Part shown: positions 33,319 to 44,600 of the stretch, one piece after another
Numbering within the stretch: position 1 is the first letter of the stretch
Layout of the letters: every line of letters starts with the position of its first letter
Origin: Linum tenue
Taxonomy: Eukaryota; Streptophyta; Magnoliopsida; Malpighiales; Linaceae
NCBI GenBank assembly: GCA_946122785.1
Contig: CAMGYJ010000008.1
Span: forward strand, 26,623,475 to 26,687,474
DNA: 64,000 nt
Direction of reading: 5' to 3'
Notes under the pieces: model-generated
Databases searched by the model: none
The model's input: only the letters and a program-made list of their open reading frames with translations
What the model was told of the DNA's origin: nothing
Program-made: the position numbers and the translations under genes

Positions 33319-34204
33319 AACCCGTGCATGGATTGGGCTGGATTTTGATATCACCTCGTGTGAGTAAGATAAATCAAACTTCCTACCACACTATGATACA
33401 AGGTATGATCCTCTAGAAGCTTACCTTCATCTCTACACTACTTCAAGTTTTGCACCATTGAAGTCGAACAAGATTTACTATTCTCGAACTAAGTAGTCTC
33501 AACAGATCGGCTATATATTTCTTTTGGCTCACAAACAATCTTGTGGTAAAATGCTAAATTTTGAGATCCAAGAACTATGAAGTGCCTCCAAGCTCTTTCA
33601 GATTGAAAGCAGAATGTAAAGATTTGATGAGTTCTTGACTCTCATCACCGTCACTCCCACTAATCATCATGTCGTTAGAATTCCATTAATTTCGATGAAC
33701 AAAGAGAGATGGATCATTATTAATTTGTTGAAAACCCACGCCTCCTTGCCACATTTTTCATACCATTGAGGAAGAGTCCCGTCATGTTGCAAAATAATAA
33801 TGATGAAGTGATGGTGTAGACGCGAGAGAGTCTCCAAGGTTATTAGCAGCAGAGATGCGAATACAAACAGGGCACTAACTTAAACAAGAAACAAAACAGG
33901 TTAATGATTAAAATAGATAAGCAACTACCCATAGATATAAGATAACCATTCAACTCAGATTAAGCAAGCCATAAAACACAAAAGACTGAGATAAAAGAAA
34001 TAGGGCAACCAAAGAATTAGAGATCTAAGAATGAGTGGGAAAATTCGTTTACGATTTTTGACAATACAATATTGGAACAATTTCAACCAAACTATCGTTA
34101 ATATAAATACCAACACAAATACAAAATACTATTATAAAACATATAAGGTACATTCAATCCTTTCTAGTCACCTTCGCGAAAACAAGGGCTGAACCTTAAT
34201 GATC
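33319..34204. other. Intergenic DNA, possibly old copia-like repeat
   Basis: No ORF of note. Phrases such as GTCTCAACAGATCGGCTATA suggest decayed retrotransposon UTR, but nothing firm can be said. Confidence 0.35.
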
Positions 34205-34300
34205 CGACGGTGTCGAGTGGAAGGGTCGTCGCTCAACGGATAAAAGTTACTCTAGGGATAACAAGCTGATCTTCCCCAAGAGTCGGTTTGGCCTTGAACT
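34205..34300 (+). pseudogene. Fragment of organelle-type 23S rRNA
   Basis: The stretch includes CGCTCAACGGATAAAAGTTA, CTCTAGGGATAACAAGCTGA and TCTTCCCCAAGAG, the highly conserved peptidyl-transferase region of bacterial-type 23S rRNA. TGGAAGGG just upstream suits a plastid origin. One position in the GGATAACAGGCTGAT core is changed and the match ends abruptly on both sides. It is a nuclear insertion of plastid or mitochondrial DNA, not a functional rRNA gene. Confidence 0.85.
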
Positions 34301-35025
34301 TACGTGCATATGACTTCGAGGTGCTACAGAAGAAAAAACTGCAAAATCCGATCCAATTTATCGTAATCGATTAGAATTTTCTTATCAATTCTCTAAACAC
34401 AAGTAATCTCATCCCTGTATATTTTCTTAAACTTCCCTAACTCTATTTTTTTTTTGTCCCAATTTGACCTTTATTAATGGATGCGCTAGTGCTCAACGAA
34501 TGTTCGTGAAACCGTATAGAAAGTTATACTGAAAAAGTTGATGGTAGAATATTTATACTAAATCATAATAAATTTATGATTCAACCATTTTGTACACTAA
34601 ATCCGCCTACTATTTAGTTTCGATATTCGGTATTTTTAGTCGAACTGACCGATACGATGGAGTTTCTTAAACCATGGTGCGCAGGCCCAAGCCGAAGCCG
34701 GTATCCGGTTCCGGGGAAATTTGACCCTTATCTTTAAAACAACCCACGTCATATTCGCGGCAAATCATGCACACGGGAAAGCGTGCCTCTTCACATCTCA
34801 TCTAACTCTCATTCATTTTCCACCCTTTTTTTTAAATAATTTTATTTTCCTCTTCAGTCTTCCCAGATCCCACTCCCTCAATTATATTCAAAATAATACT
34901 ACAAACCCACCACCAAGACACCAACTGCCAAACTAATCCATTTTTGACTTCCCTCCCTCCCGTTCCTCCGCAGTCCGTTCCCAAGCAGAAACAAAGAAGA
35001 AAACAAACAAAGATAGTATACTTCC
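34301..35025 (+). promoter_or_regulatory. Upstream region of the LACS7-type gene
   Basis: This interval separates the rRNA scrap from the start codon at 35026. The last 300 bp become CT-rich and then A-rich, typical of a plant 5' UTR. No certain TATA box was assigned. It also contains decayed AT-rich DNA at its left. Confidence 0.4.
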
Positions 35026-38000
35026 ATGGAAGAGTCCTCAGCTCAACGCCGCCTCAAGACCGTTCAGAGCCACTTGCTCCACGGCGGAGACGATCGGTCG
35101 CTTCGTTTGGAACCTAACTTCACCGCCTCGTTGCAGTTCGTGAACAGTTAAGTCCTGGCCGGAAATTGTTCGCTACTTCGTTTTTTTGCTTGAATGTTGA
35201 GAAGCTGTTAAGAGTAGTAATTGATAGCAGTTTTTCCGATGTCTGTTTTTTCTGCTTCCTCTGCTTCCGCGGAGTTTTTTCCCCCCTGCAATCGCGTAAT
35301 TGTTTTTTCCCTTTTTGTTTGGCCGCGGTGGTTGAATTTTTGTCGAGCAGGTCATACGTACAGCGTAAGTCTGCCGGAGAAATTGCAGACTGGGAAGTGG
35401 AATGTTTACAGGTAATTGGCAAAGCGTAGAACTCGTGTGCGAAATTTTGTAGCTACTACTTTAGTTTGCTCTGAATTGTGCGATTATTTGATTTTTGTTA
35501 TTCCGTTGTCCTAGATCTGTGCGGTCTCCATTGAAGCTTATGAGCAGGTTTCCTGATCATCCAGAGATTGGGACATTGCACGATAACTTTCAGTGAGTCT
35601 CTCCAATTTCTAAGTTACTGGCTAGTTGACTTATTATATAAGATGAGTTGCTATGAGTTTGAGAATTCGAAAATCGATACTGTTGAGCTGTGAATGATAA
35701 TTTCTTTTTGTGTTATGCTTCAGACATGCTGTTGAGAATTATCGAGATTACAAGTATTTGGGGACGCGAATTCGGCAGGATGGAAAAATTGGAGAGTAGG
35801 TCTTTCGTACAATAAGTTTGTCTATCTTGTTAGTAGAAATTTCCTTTTTTTTTCTTTGACTAATATGTACTTGGAAATCATTCCGATGAGAGGCATGATA
35901 TGATTTGTTCCTTGAAATGATAGCTACATGTGGATGACTTATGGAGAAGCTGCTACTGCCAGGGAAGCGATAGGTTCTGGCCTTCGTTATAATGGCTTGG
36001 ATAAGGTCAGTTATGAGCTGGATTATGGACTGTCATACTCTCTGTTCTTATGCTTTGCTTTGTGTGTTTCCTCTTAGCTCTGGTTGGGTGAGAATTTAAT
36101 TCAAGTTTTTCTATCAGCGAATCGTTAGATATTGACTCATCAATGTGGAACAGGGAGCTTGTATTGGAACTTATTTCGTAAACAGACCAGAATGGCTGAT
36201 CGTGGATCATGCTTGTGCAGCATATTCATACATCTCGGTTCCCTTATATGATACTCTTGGTATGTGAGTGACCTTAGACAATGAACCCAACTTGCTACAT
36301 TTGGTCTACTCTGTAATTACAGCAGCAAATTCTGCATGCAGGTCCAGATGCAGTTAAGTTTGTGGTGAATCATGCTGATGTGCAAGCCATCTTTTGCAAC
36401 CCTGCGACCTTGAACACTGTGAGCTACCTTTTGCCTTCTTTTAAGCTTTTCGTAAGTAATGTTTGTACTGGATTGTTTAACTGTCTTATTGTCTCCCCTG
36501 ATTCTTGCAGCTGTTGACATTTGTCTCAGAGATTCCATCAGTGAGGCTCATAGTGGTATGTATTTATGGGATATCTTCAATTAATGTGTTTTGATATCAT
36601 CTGTGTTCATTCTGTTGATCCCTTGTCACTATTGACATTTTTCTTCATGATAGGTAGTTGGGGGTGTAGATGAGAACTTACCATCACTGCCTTCTTCTGG
36701 AGTCAAGCTCATATCTTATCTGAAATTGATTGGTGAGGTAATCTTTCTTCTAATGATGTTTCTATATTTTCCGAGGTCTGAGAGATTGATGGCTTGCAAT
36801 AGCTTCTAGAGTCCTAATGATACTTATTTTGTCCTGTGGTATTTTGCATATTTGGTGAAATGGAGATTCCATGAATGATGCAAAACATAAAAGATATTTG
36901 TGTATTGCTTATTTAGCTGGATGTTTTGGAAACATTTCCTGCCTAGATTATGAAAGGAGCAGCCACATTGGCTGATCACCATGCATTTTGTGTTTCTAGG
37001 GCCGCAGCAGCCTACAACCTTTTATTCCTCCTAGACCTGAAGATGTCGCAACCATATGTTACACCAGCGGTACAACTGGGACGCCGAAGGTAATTACATG
37101 TGCTTGTTATGGCGGTTTTCCTCAAGTTACCAGTCATCTCTACTTACAAAGTTAACTTTATTTCTTGCTAAAGGGAGTTGTCTTGACACATGGAAACTTG
37201 ATCGCAAGTGTTGCTGGTTCCAGTTTGTCTATCAAATTCACATCTTCAGATATGTGAGTTGCTGACTTCATTTTTGTCGCTTCATGTCTATATGTTATCT
37301 TGTACAGAGCTTTTCTGAATCATCTGCTACTAAATGATGCAAATATCCTTGCAGTTACATATCTTACCTTCCTTTGGCACACATCTATGAACGAACCAAC
37401 CAAATATCAGCCGTGTACTATGGTGTTGCTGTTGGCTTCTATCAGGGGGTTAGTGATTCAATTCACTCTGGAATAATTACCAGTATTTCTGTCTTAAATA
37501 TGTGAGCTACAGTGGAGGACTGGACGTGGAATCAGTTTTTCAGAATCCTGTCCCAACCATTGTTTCCTTGAAGTAGTGTGAACCACACGATGCAGATCCA
37601 GTTCACAGGCCTTAGAGTCTAGGCAGACCTTAATTCCCAGACCCAGTTGTCTCCAGCAAATAGTTGTTTTATTGGATACATAAAATAAAAGATTACTTAA
37701 TGAACACAGCCCAGTAAAACAGTTCATATCAGTCCAAGTTTATTTGAGCTCTGTCAATAAATGTACTGCTTTGTTATGGCTTCCCTACTGTTTCAGGACA
37801 GTTTGAAGTTGATGGATGATTTGGCTGCTTTAAGACCTACAATATTCTGCAGTGTCCCTCGGTTGTATAACCGGATATATGATGGGTAAGATTGTGACCA
37901 AGCTTTCAATCTCATTTGATTGGAGTTTTTCCTGGATTTTCTTATCACATTGATTGTTACAGGATCACAGCTGCTGTGAAGACTTCTGGAGCGTTAAAGG

Positions 38001-40383
38001 AGAAACTTTTTAATGCTGCCTTCAACTCAAAGAAGCAAGCATTAATGAGTGGTTTGTATATTAGCTATTCCTGAGTGGTTCATGAATATGAAGGGTTATC
38101 TTAAGATAGCCAATTTTTATTTTAGTTTATTTTCTTGTTGCTTGGGGATTCTACAAGTTTTGGAAGTGTGGTTATTTGTTAATATGTTATCCTATTATAT
38201 GATTACTCCAGGTCGGACTCCATCGCCAATGTGGGATAGATTGGTTTTCAATAAAATAAAGGCTAAGCTAGGAGGGCGGGTTCGGCTTATGGGATCAGGC
38301 GCTTCACCCCTGTCTCCTGATGTTATGGACTTCCTGAGGGTGTAAGTCTTTGTTCGTTTGTTCTGAAGAACACTTTTTATCACTCTGTCTATTCGGGAAT
38401 TAGTTCTTCTGCTCACATTAGAGTGTATTACATATCCTATGGTTTACAGGTGCTTTGGATGTCAAGTGCTTGAGGGATATGGAATGACTGAGACGTCTTG
38501 TATCATAAGCATTATGGATGAGGGTGACTATCTATCTGGTCACGTTGGATCTCCAAATCCTGCTTGTGGTTAGTGAGCTTTTGTTTTGTCAATCAATTTT
38601 GTGTCCCTTTCTGCTTGTGGGTGTTTGCGAACTGCCTAATTAGTCTCATTCTTCGAATTTGAAATGCTGAAAGCTCCCATGATGAGACTGTCCTGGTTTA
38701 TTTTGCGTCATTCTTTATTTGGAAAACACTGGATATATGGAACTTACTGATGGAGCCCATTGATCCAATCAATAAAAATCCTATCGGAGAAGTTGGGAGC
38801 ATGAGCAAATAGGGCAATTGGAATGTTTGAAAAAGTTATTAAAATAAGTGAATTGACTTTTTCGTTCGGTCAATAAGTGAGTAATTGTGAAATGGTTACG
38901 TGATACCATACTTTGTTGCCAGTTTTAGGGTAGATGAAAGTGTAAGAAAGAAATGGGTATATTTGAAATATAGAAAAGACGATATAAAGAGTGGTTCAGA
39001 CTGATCTAGAATCAGTTTTGATGACCTAGAGTTAGCAACGTCATAGTCACAAGTCAGATGCATAACATAAGTAGGTAACAGTCATTAGAATTTTGTGTTA
39101 GTTTCGGCTTCCGGCCCTGGTTTTTCCTGTTACTTATGATTCCTTTTGCATGTTGCTTTCTCATCTTTCAGAAGTAAAACTGGTGGATGTTCCTGAAATG
39201 AATTACACCTCACAAGACCAGCCTTATCCTCGCGGCGAAATATGTGCTAGGGGTCCAACCATCTTCCAGGGCTACTACAAAGATCAAACCCAGACGTACT
39301 CAATCTTCATATATATATCTTTCACACCATCTCAGTAAATCATTCCCACCCTATGCCTTAGCTATCTAACGTGTCCTTAATTTCACAGAAGAGAAGTAAT
39401 AGACGAGGATGGATGGTTACATACAGGAGATATTGGACTATGGCTAGACGGAGGCCGCCTCAAGATTATTGATAGGTTGGTTATTTATCTTCCACTATCA
39501 GGAAACAATTTTAGTTTATTTAGCCTGGTCTATGTAACTTCATCGTCTATTTTGTTTCTTTTTCAGGAAAAAGAACATCTTCAAGCTCGCACAGGGCGAA
39601 TACATAGCTCCAGAGAAGATCGAGAATGTTTACACCAAAAGCAGATTCGTTGGCCAGTGTTTCATCTATGGTAAAAAAGACAGCTGTGATATACCACACA
39701 CTTAACATGCTTCTCTGTGTTCACCATCTTCTCTTATGTCTGATTTTTTGCTTGATACATGGACAGGTGATAGCTTCAACTCATCCTTAGTCGCCATAGT
39801 ATCGGTAGACCCAGATGTGTTGACAGAATGGGCAACTTCCCAAGGGATCAAGGTTTGCTTCTCAACTATCTTGTTCCAAACTCTCTCTCTCTCTCTCTCT
39901 AGCCGATCATCCTTATCCTTGTCCTCACAATGCAGGCTGATGATTTAGGCCAACTATGCAATGATCCAAGAGCTAGAGCCGCAGTCCTCGCTGACATGGA
40001 TTCAATAGGAAAGGAAGCACAGGTGAAAATTTTATGCTTTTCAATATCATACCATCTTTCCTTACAAGTTGGAGCTCATAATCATTCGTTTCTTACGCTG
40101 CGACATCCTGCAGTTGAGAGGTTTCGAGTTTGCCAAGGCTATAACTCTTGTTCCTGAGCCGTTTACCCTGGAGAACGGGCTACTAACTCCAACCTTCAAG
40201 GTATATAGCAGAGTTGCTCGAAACGATCTTTTCCGTGCGTGGCTATCTCGTTGCTGATTTCTTTTTTGCTTCGTTGGGCAGATTAAGAGGCCTCAGGCGA
40301 AGGACTGTTTTGCCAAAGCCATAACTGACATGTACGACGAGCTTTCTGCTTCCGACCATCAGACTCCGACCTCGAAGCTGTAG
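35026..40383 (+). CDS. LACS7: Peroxisomal long-chain acyl-CoA synthetase, LACS7 type, 23 exons
   Basis: Activates fatty acids to acyl-CoA in peroxisomes for beta-oxidation. Exons: 35026-35146, 35351-35411, 35515-35592, 35724-35795, 35924-36005, 36154-36259, 36342-36418, 36511-36555, 36654-36737, 37000-37089, 37174-37253, 37355-37448, 37797-37885, 37963-38051, 38212-38341, 38450-38568, 39172-39295, 39389-39475, 39567-39670, 39767-39852, 39936-40022, 40114-40200, 40282-40383. Together 2094 nt, 697 residues, all phases consistent. Residues 9-17 (RLKTVQSHL) are a canonical PTS2 (RLx5HL) and the protein ends SKL, a PTS1. The AMP-binding loop [10 protein letters not shown] is at 263-272, GYGMTETS near 442-449 and HTGDIG near 525-530. 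Having both signals points to LACS7 rather than LACS6. The least certain site is the first donor (A|GTTAAG). Confidence 0.96.
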
Positions 40384-40677
40384 CTAGACAGTCAGATGAG
40401 TCGTTCATTGGTTGGTTATCCGATTAAATTAGTGAAACAGAATTTGCTCTAGAAAATAATCCACACCCAAAAATCCAACAATAAGAAACATAATAATTCG
40501 TAACTCGTTACATAACTTTTGAGATGAAATGGGGGGTTTTTGGTTGGCGGGGTGAGGTGTAATATTCACAAACTGTTGTAAATTAAACCCTGAACTGAAT
40601 CTGGGATGCACAAAATGGTAAGATACAGCACATCTCTTGGTTGGGGCAATAGTTACGGATACAGCAGATCTTAACTA

Positions 40678-41058
40678 CTAAGTTGCAGTTTTCCTCCTTC
40701 CACAATGCATCTTCTTGACCAGTTCGTCCGAACACCAAACGGATGATCCACAGTTCCTTGTCAAAGCGACGACGTAGGAGCTCGAGCCCCCGGTGGCTCG
40801 TAGTATGCCTTCCTCCACGTTTTCACCTCGGCCCAGGTCTTCCACGTCGCTGTCCCTAAACGACTTGATTCGTTTTCTGCGGAGTGTGGCGCACATATGG
40901 TCTACAAATGTGTTGCGCACATCCACACCGCGGAAGCTTATGAAGATGTCATGTTTCGATCGCCACGAAGACTGAGACGGAGTCGGATTAGTCATGGTTG
41001 CACGGAAGCGACCTTGATGATGGGGTTTGGAAGGTGACGGACGCATAGTAGCGAACAA
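40678..41058 (-). pseudogene. Truncated TIR-domain ORF (TIR-only or resistance-gene fragment)
   Basis: A 126-residue intronless ORF. After an N-terminal tail of about 36 residues comes the plant TIR signature HDIFISFRGVDVRNTFVDHM, a BB-loop-like RDSDVEDLGRGENVEEGI and the WCSDELVKKM segment, which keeps the glutamate used by TIR NADases. The frame stops right after this helix, so the last third of the TIR fold is missing and no NB-ARC or LRR follows. It is most likely a truncated TNL relic. A short TIR protein cannot be excluded. It faces the LACS7-type gene tail to tail, about 295 bp away. Confidence 0.8.
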
Positions 41059-41488
41059 AGCCTTGATCCAGTGACTAGTTTTGTATGCTGAAAAGGCAAT
41101 GAGTAAAGAGTAATATTTTAGATATAGTGGTTGATGGATCTCAAAATTTAGTCTCGATGTCCCAGCTTATGCATTGTTGACAAATGCTATTCACCTTGGA
41201 ACTAATACGAGAAGCTAATGGTGCAAACTGCGGAATGGGATATTCTATTCCGTTGCTTTGCTATCGAAGCTGCAAGCTATAGTGCGGACATTGCGGGGCA
41301 AATCTCCTTTGGCAGATACGATAATTTTGGTTAGAAACTGTGCATTGGCGGCCTGCCAATGTAGAACTACAGTAATACTGCTTCCCTTAACAGGTAGAAT
41401 TAATGTGTTGGAAAAGAGAAACGGATGCTAAATTTCTTAGTGTATTGTTAATTTGTTATTTATGGCCATGAAATGAGAGGTTTTACTG
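41059..41488. other. Intergenic DNA upstream of the TIR ORF
   Basis: No feature recognised. It could contain the promoter of the TIR ORF if that is expressed. Confidence 0.4.
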
Positions 41489-42671
41489 GGCAGGTTACGG
41501 TGATTACTATTTTCTAGTGATCACCGTGATTACTAAGGGCAAACTGGGTATAACAAAAAATTTATTTAATGATCTTTTTTAATAAATTACATTTTAGGAG
41601 ATTACATAAATATATTAAATACAATTTCTCTCTTTCTCTCACTTCCACAATTTTTCAGTCAGATCTCTCTTCCTTCTTTTTCTCAATCTTTCCTTGATTT
41701 CGTTCAGCCAAACTAATACCGTTGCAACAACAAAACAATAAATCAATACCAATCCATTAAAAAAATACTACCATTGTACAAAACATCAATACCATTCGAG
41801 AAATAAAAACACTATCATTTCACAAAACACCAATACCATTGCAAATTTAATCACTACCAATGTAACAAAATCAATACCAATGCGACAAAATCAATACCAA
41901 TGCGACATAAACAATACCAATACGACAAAAAACACTACCACTACAGAAAAAATCACTACCATTTAAAAAAAACATACCAATCCTTAAAGATGCTGGAACT
42001 CTGCACGGCAGCCCTAGGCGAACAAGGGACGACGAGTCCTGTCGGGGCGGCGACGATGATGGAACAGACGGTGGAGGTTGCGCTATTAACTATGCTGCAA
42101 GAGGAACCGACGAGCGCAGAGGAGATGACGACAATCAGCGGGGAGGCCTGGCGCGACGTCGAGTTGAGGGAAGAGGCGACACCGAGCCGCCGATTTTCAT
42201 TGCCGGAGACGAGGGTGAGCGTGACAGTGCTGGGATCACCACCCATCCGACTGGTGGCTCGCCCGTGGCTAGAGAAAGAGGCGCGAAAGGAGTCGTCGGA
42301 CAAGCACGCAACAAAGGATGAAGAAGCGGAGCTGGCGGCGAAGGAAGGCGGCGATCTCCTCTCTAAACCCAGGTCGCCGTCGAGGAAGAAGCTGGCGGAC
42401 AGGGAGGCAAGAGAGGGCGGTGGCCCTCAGCCTCTCGCAAACCCTAAGCCATTGTCGGGGAGGGTGAGACCTTGCGGCTACAACGAGTTTGGTTGTAGAA
42501 GTAGGGTTAGAGTAGAATATATAGAAAAATCAAGTTTGGTCTTTTTTTCCCTTCCAAAATGATCCTGAGGCAATCTTAACGATAAGATTAAAAAAAGAAG
42601 AAAGAGAAGAAAATAAATGGTGGATAATGATGTAGCCACGGTGGCTACTAGAAATCCAGTTACCACCCTAA
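41489..42671. mobile_element. Probable TIR element with repetitive interior
   Basis: The ends are imperfect inverted repeats: left GGGCAGGTTACGGTGATTAC then TTTCTAGTGATCACCGTG; right, reversed, GGGTGGTAACTGGATTTCTA then GTAGCCACCGTGGC. Between them lies a run of degenerate tandem units of about 20 bp (CAATACCAATGCGACAAAAT type, 41720-41990), then a GC-rich block with an ORF (41900-42562) that resembles no known protein. No clear target duplication was seen. Confidence 0.5.
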
Positions 42672-43226
42672 CGCATTCCGTTTTTCTACGGATGATTGGG
42701 ATTATTTCTTGAAAAAACATTTCGAGTTGTAGTTTGAAAAAATAAAATCAGAAGATTTATTGTTTGATGATTGCAATTATATGTGATTTAGCTCTTTTCC
42801 TCCTCCCTTCATATTGATTTTCCTTTTCAATATTGTGCAAATCCTTTAGTTCTCTACATCTACTATTATCCAAGTCCACTCACTACAAAGTATTTAATAA
42901 CTCAGCCTAACTATATGACCTAAATGATGTGAGTTGCGCTTGAATATTTAGGCAGGTCAATTGACTTCGTATGCCATTCTCCTTGAGAAATTGTGTGAAC
43001 GCATTTGAGGTGTACTGATGTGTCGAAATAGCTTTATAATTTATAATTTTGTTCGTCAACAATATTAACTATCCAAATTTAGGACAAGTACACTTTAGAT
43101 CGACGAATTAATATAGTTGCAACTGAGATCTTACTCACTGAGAAATCTAGATATACTAATATTCTCGGATTCGATATACTATCTAGCCAAATGAGATAGT
43201 TGGAGTTAGAGTATTAACTAAACCCA
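42672..43226. other. AT-rich intergenic DNA
   Basis: Nothing recognised. Confidence 0.45.
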
Positions 43227-43241
43227 ATATAGTTGAGACTT

Positions 43242-43711
43242 TTTTTTTTTTGACAAGATTGCCGCTTATATTGCATTCAACAAAGTGATTACAGAGGGTA
43301 CTTGATACACAGAGGGGCAAACCACCCAATCAACCAAAGGGTCATTCCGACCAGAAAAATACAACATGAACGAGCAGAGAAGCAGAAGAAAACCCCGGCG
43401 AGAGGGAGCCACTGTCACAGACAAACAAATGCATCCAAACACCCTCACGCAACCACCACTATTGAGGAAGCAACAAAGCCAGAGTCAGCTCATCCGATGC
43501 AAACAGGACCATGGTAAAGAGCAAATCAAACCACAAGCCGCCTCCTGGGAATCATTCGAGGATGACTCATCACAGTGAATCTCAATCTGAAATTACATGG
43601 CGGTGGACATGGATGAACCGGACTGCTCGGAGCTGACAGAGACCAAGGGAAAACCGGAGACAGCATCCTGGTCCAAAGAGGAAAGGGAAACCCAAGAGAA
43701 GGAGGAAAGGC

Positions 43712-43746
<35 letters not shown>

Positions 43747-44463
43747 CCAACAGACCCACCAAACCCACGTGAACCCCCAAGCAAAACACCACCAAAAGAG
43801 AGGCCCACCCAAGAAACTCAACATGAAAAGAAAGACAAAACTCAGCCCACAAAAACCCAAGACACGTCTGAAAACTCAGCCCACAAACACCAACACCAGC
43901 CCACCCTCAACCCTAAAGGAAACCCTTACCTCAAAAGAACAAAGGAGAGCCGCTGCAGCCGCCGGACAAGACTTCGCCTTCCACCACCGACGAACCCAGA
44001 GGACGACGAGAGGAAAGCAGAGAATGAAATCATCGTTAAAACGATAAACGCACCAACTTGAAATACCCACGCCACCAAAACATTGACGGAAGCGGATTAT
44101 CTTCGAAGTTGCATCATCCGGACCCAGAAGAGCTGGCGGAGATCTGAATACGTCAGATCGGAACAAGAACGAACCATCTCATCTAGAGAGGTTTGTGGAT
44201 CGATCCACTTAGGGAACAAGGAAACGCCATCACGGCAGGGAAAAAGCCAACAAGGGCCGCAAAATCAGATGGAAAACAGGGAAAAGCAAAGGACGGGGCA
44301 AAGGAAAAGGAGGAAGAAAGCAGAAAGATGAAAAATTGGGCCACCGCCGGTCCTCAAAGGATGCCGGCGGCAGCCCCCCAAAGGAGACTTTTGGAGTTCT
44401 AGAGAGAAGGGAGAGGAAACTTGAATTTAGAGAGAGATGGATTCAATTTTCGAGGCTTTATTC
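43242..44463 (-). mobile_element. Non-LTR retrotransposon (nonautonomous LINE-like) insertion
   Basis: The 15-bp duplication ATATAGTTGAGACTT flanks the block (43227-43241 and 44464-44478). Its left edge is a T-run, that is, a poly(A) tail on the minus strand, preceded there by ATATAAGCGGCAATCTTGTC. These are the marks of target-primed reverse transcription. The 1.2-kb body has no endonuclease or reverse transcriptase and contains a long internal A-run (43712-43744). Its GC-rich 5' part looks like a LINE leader joined to a 3' UTR, so it is probably a deletion derivative. Open frames inside are not supported as genes. Confidence 0.8.
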
Positions 44464-44600
44464 ATATAGTTGAGACTTGAGAGAATGAAATTTACAATTA
44501 CTTGCAATTTTACAAATACATCATTTTTCGTTAATACAAATCTTTACAAGTTGATTATATACATTACTCCGGTTGACTTTTCCTAATTCATGGATATATG

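Noticed and set aside
43597..44331. Lys/Pro-rich ORFs (154 and 92 residues)
   Set aside because: They are created by the internal A-run and lie on the antisense strand of a LINE-like insertion.
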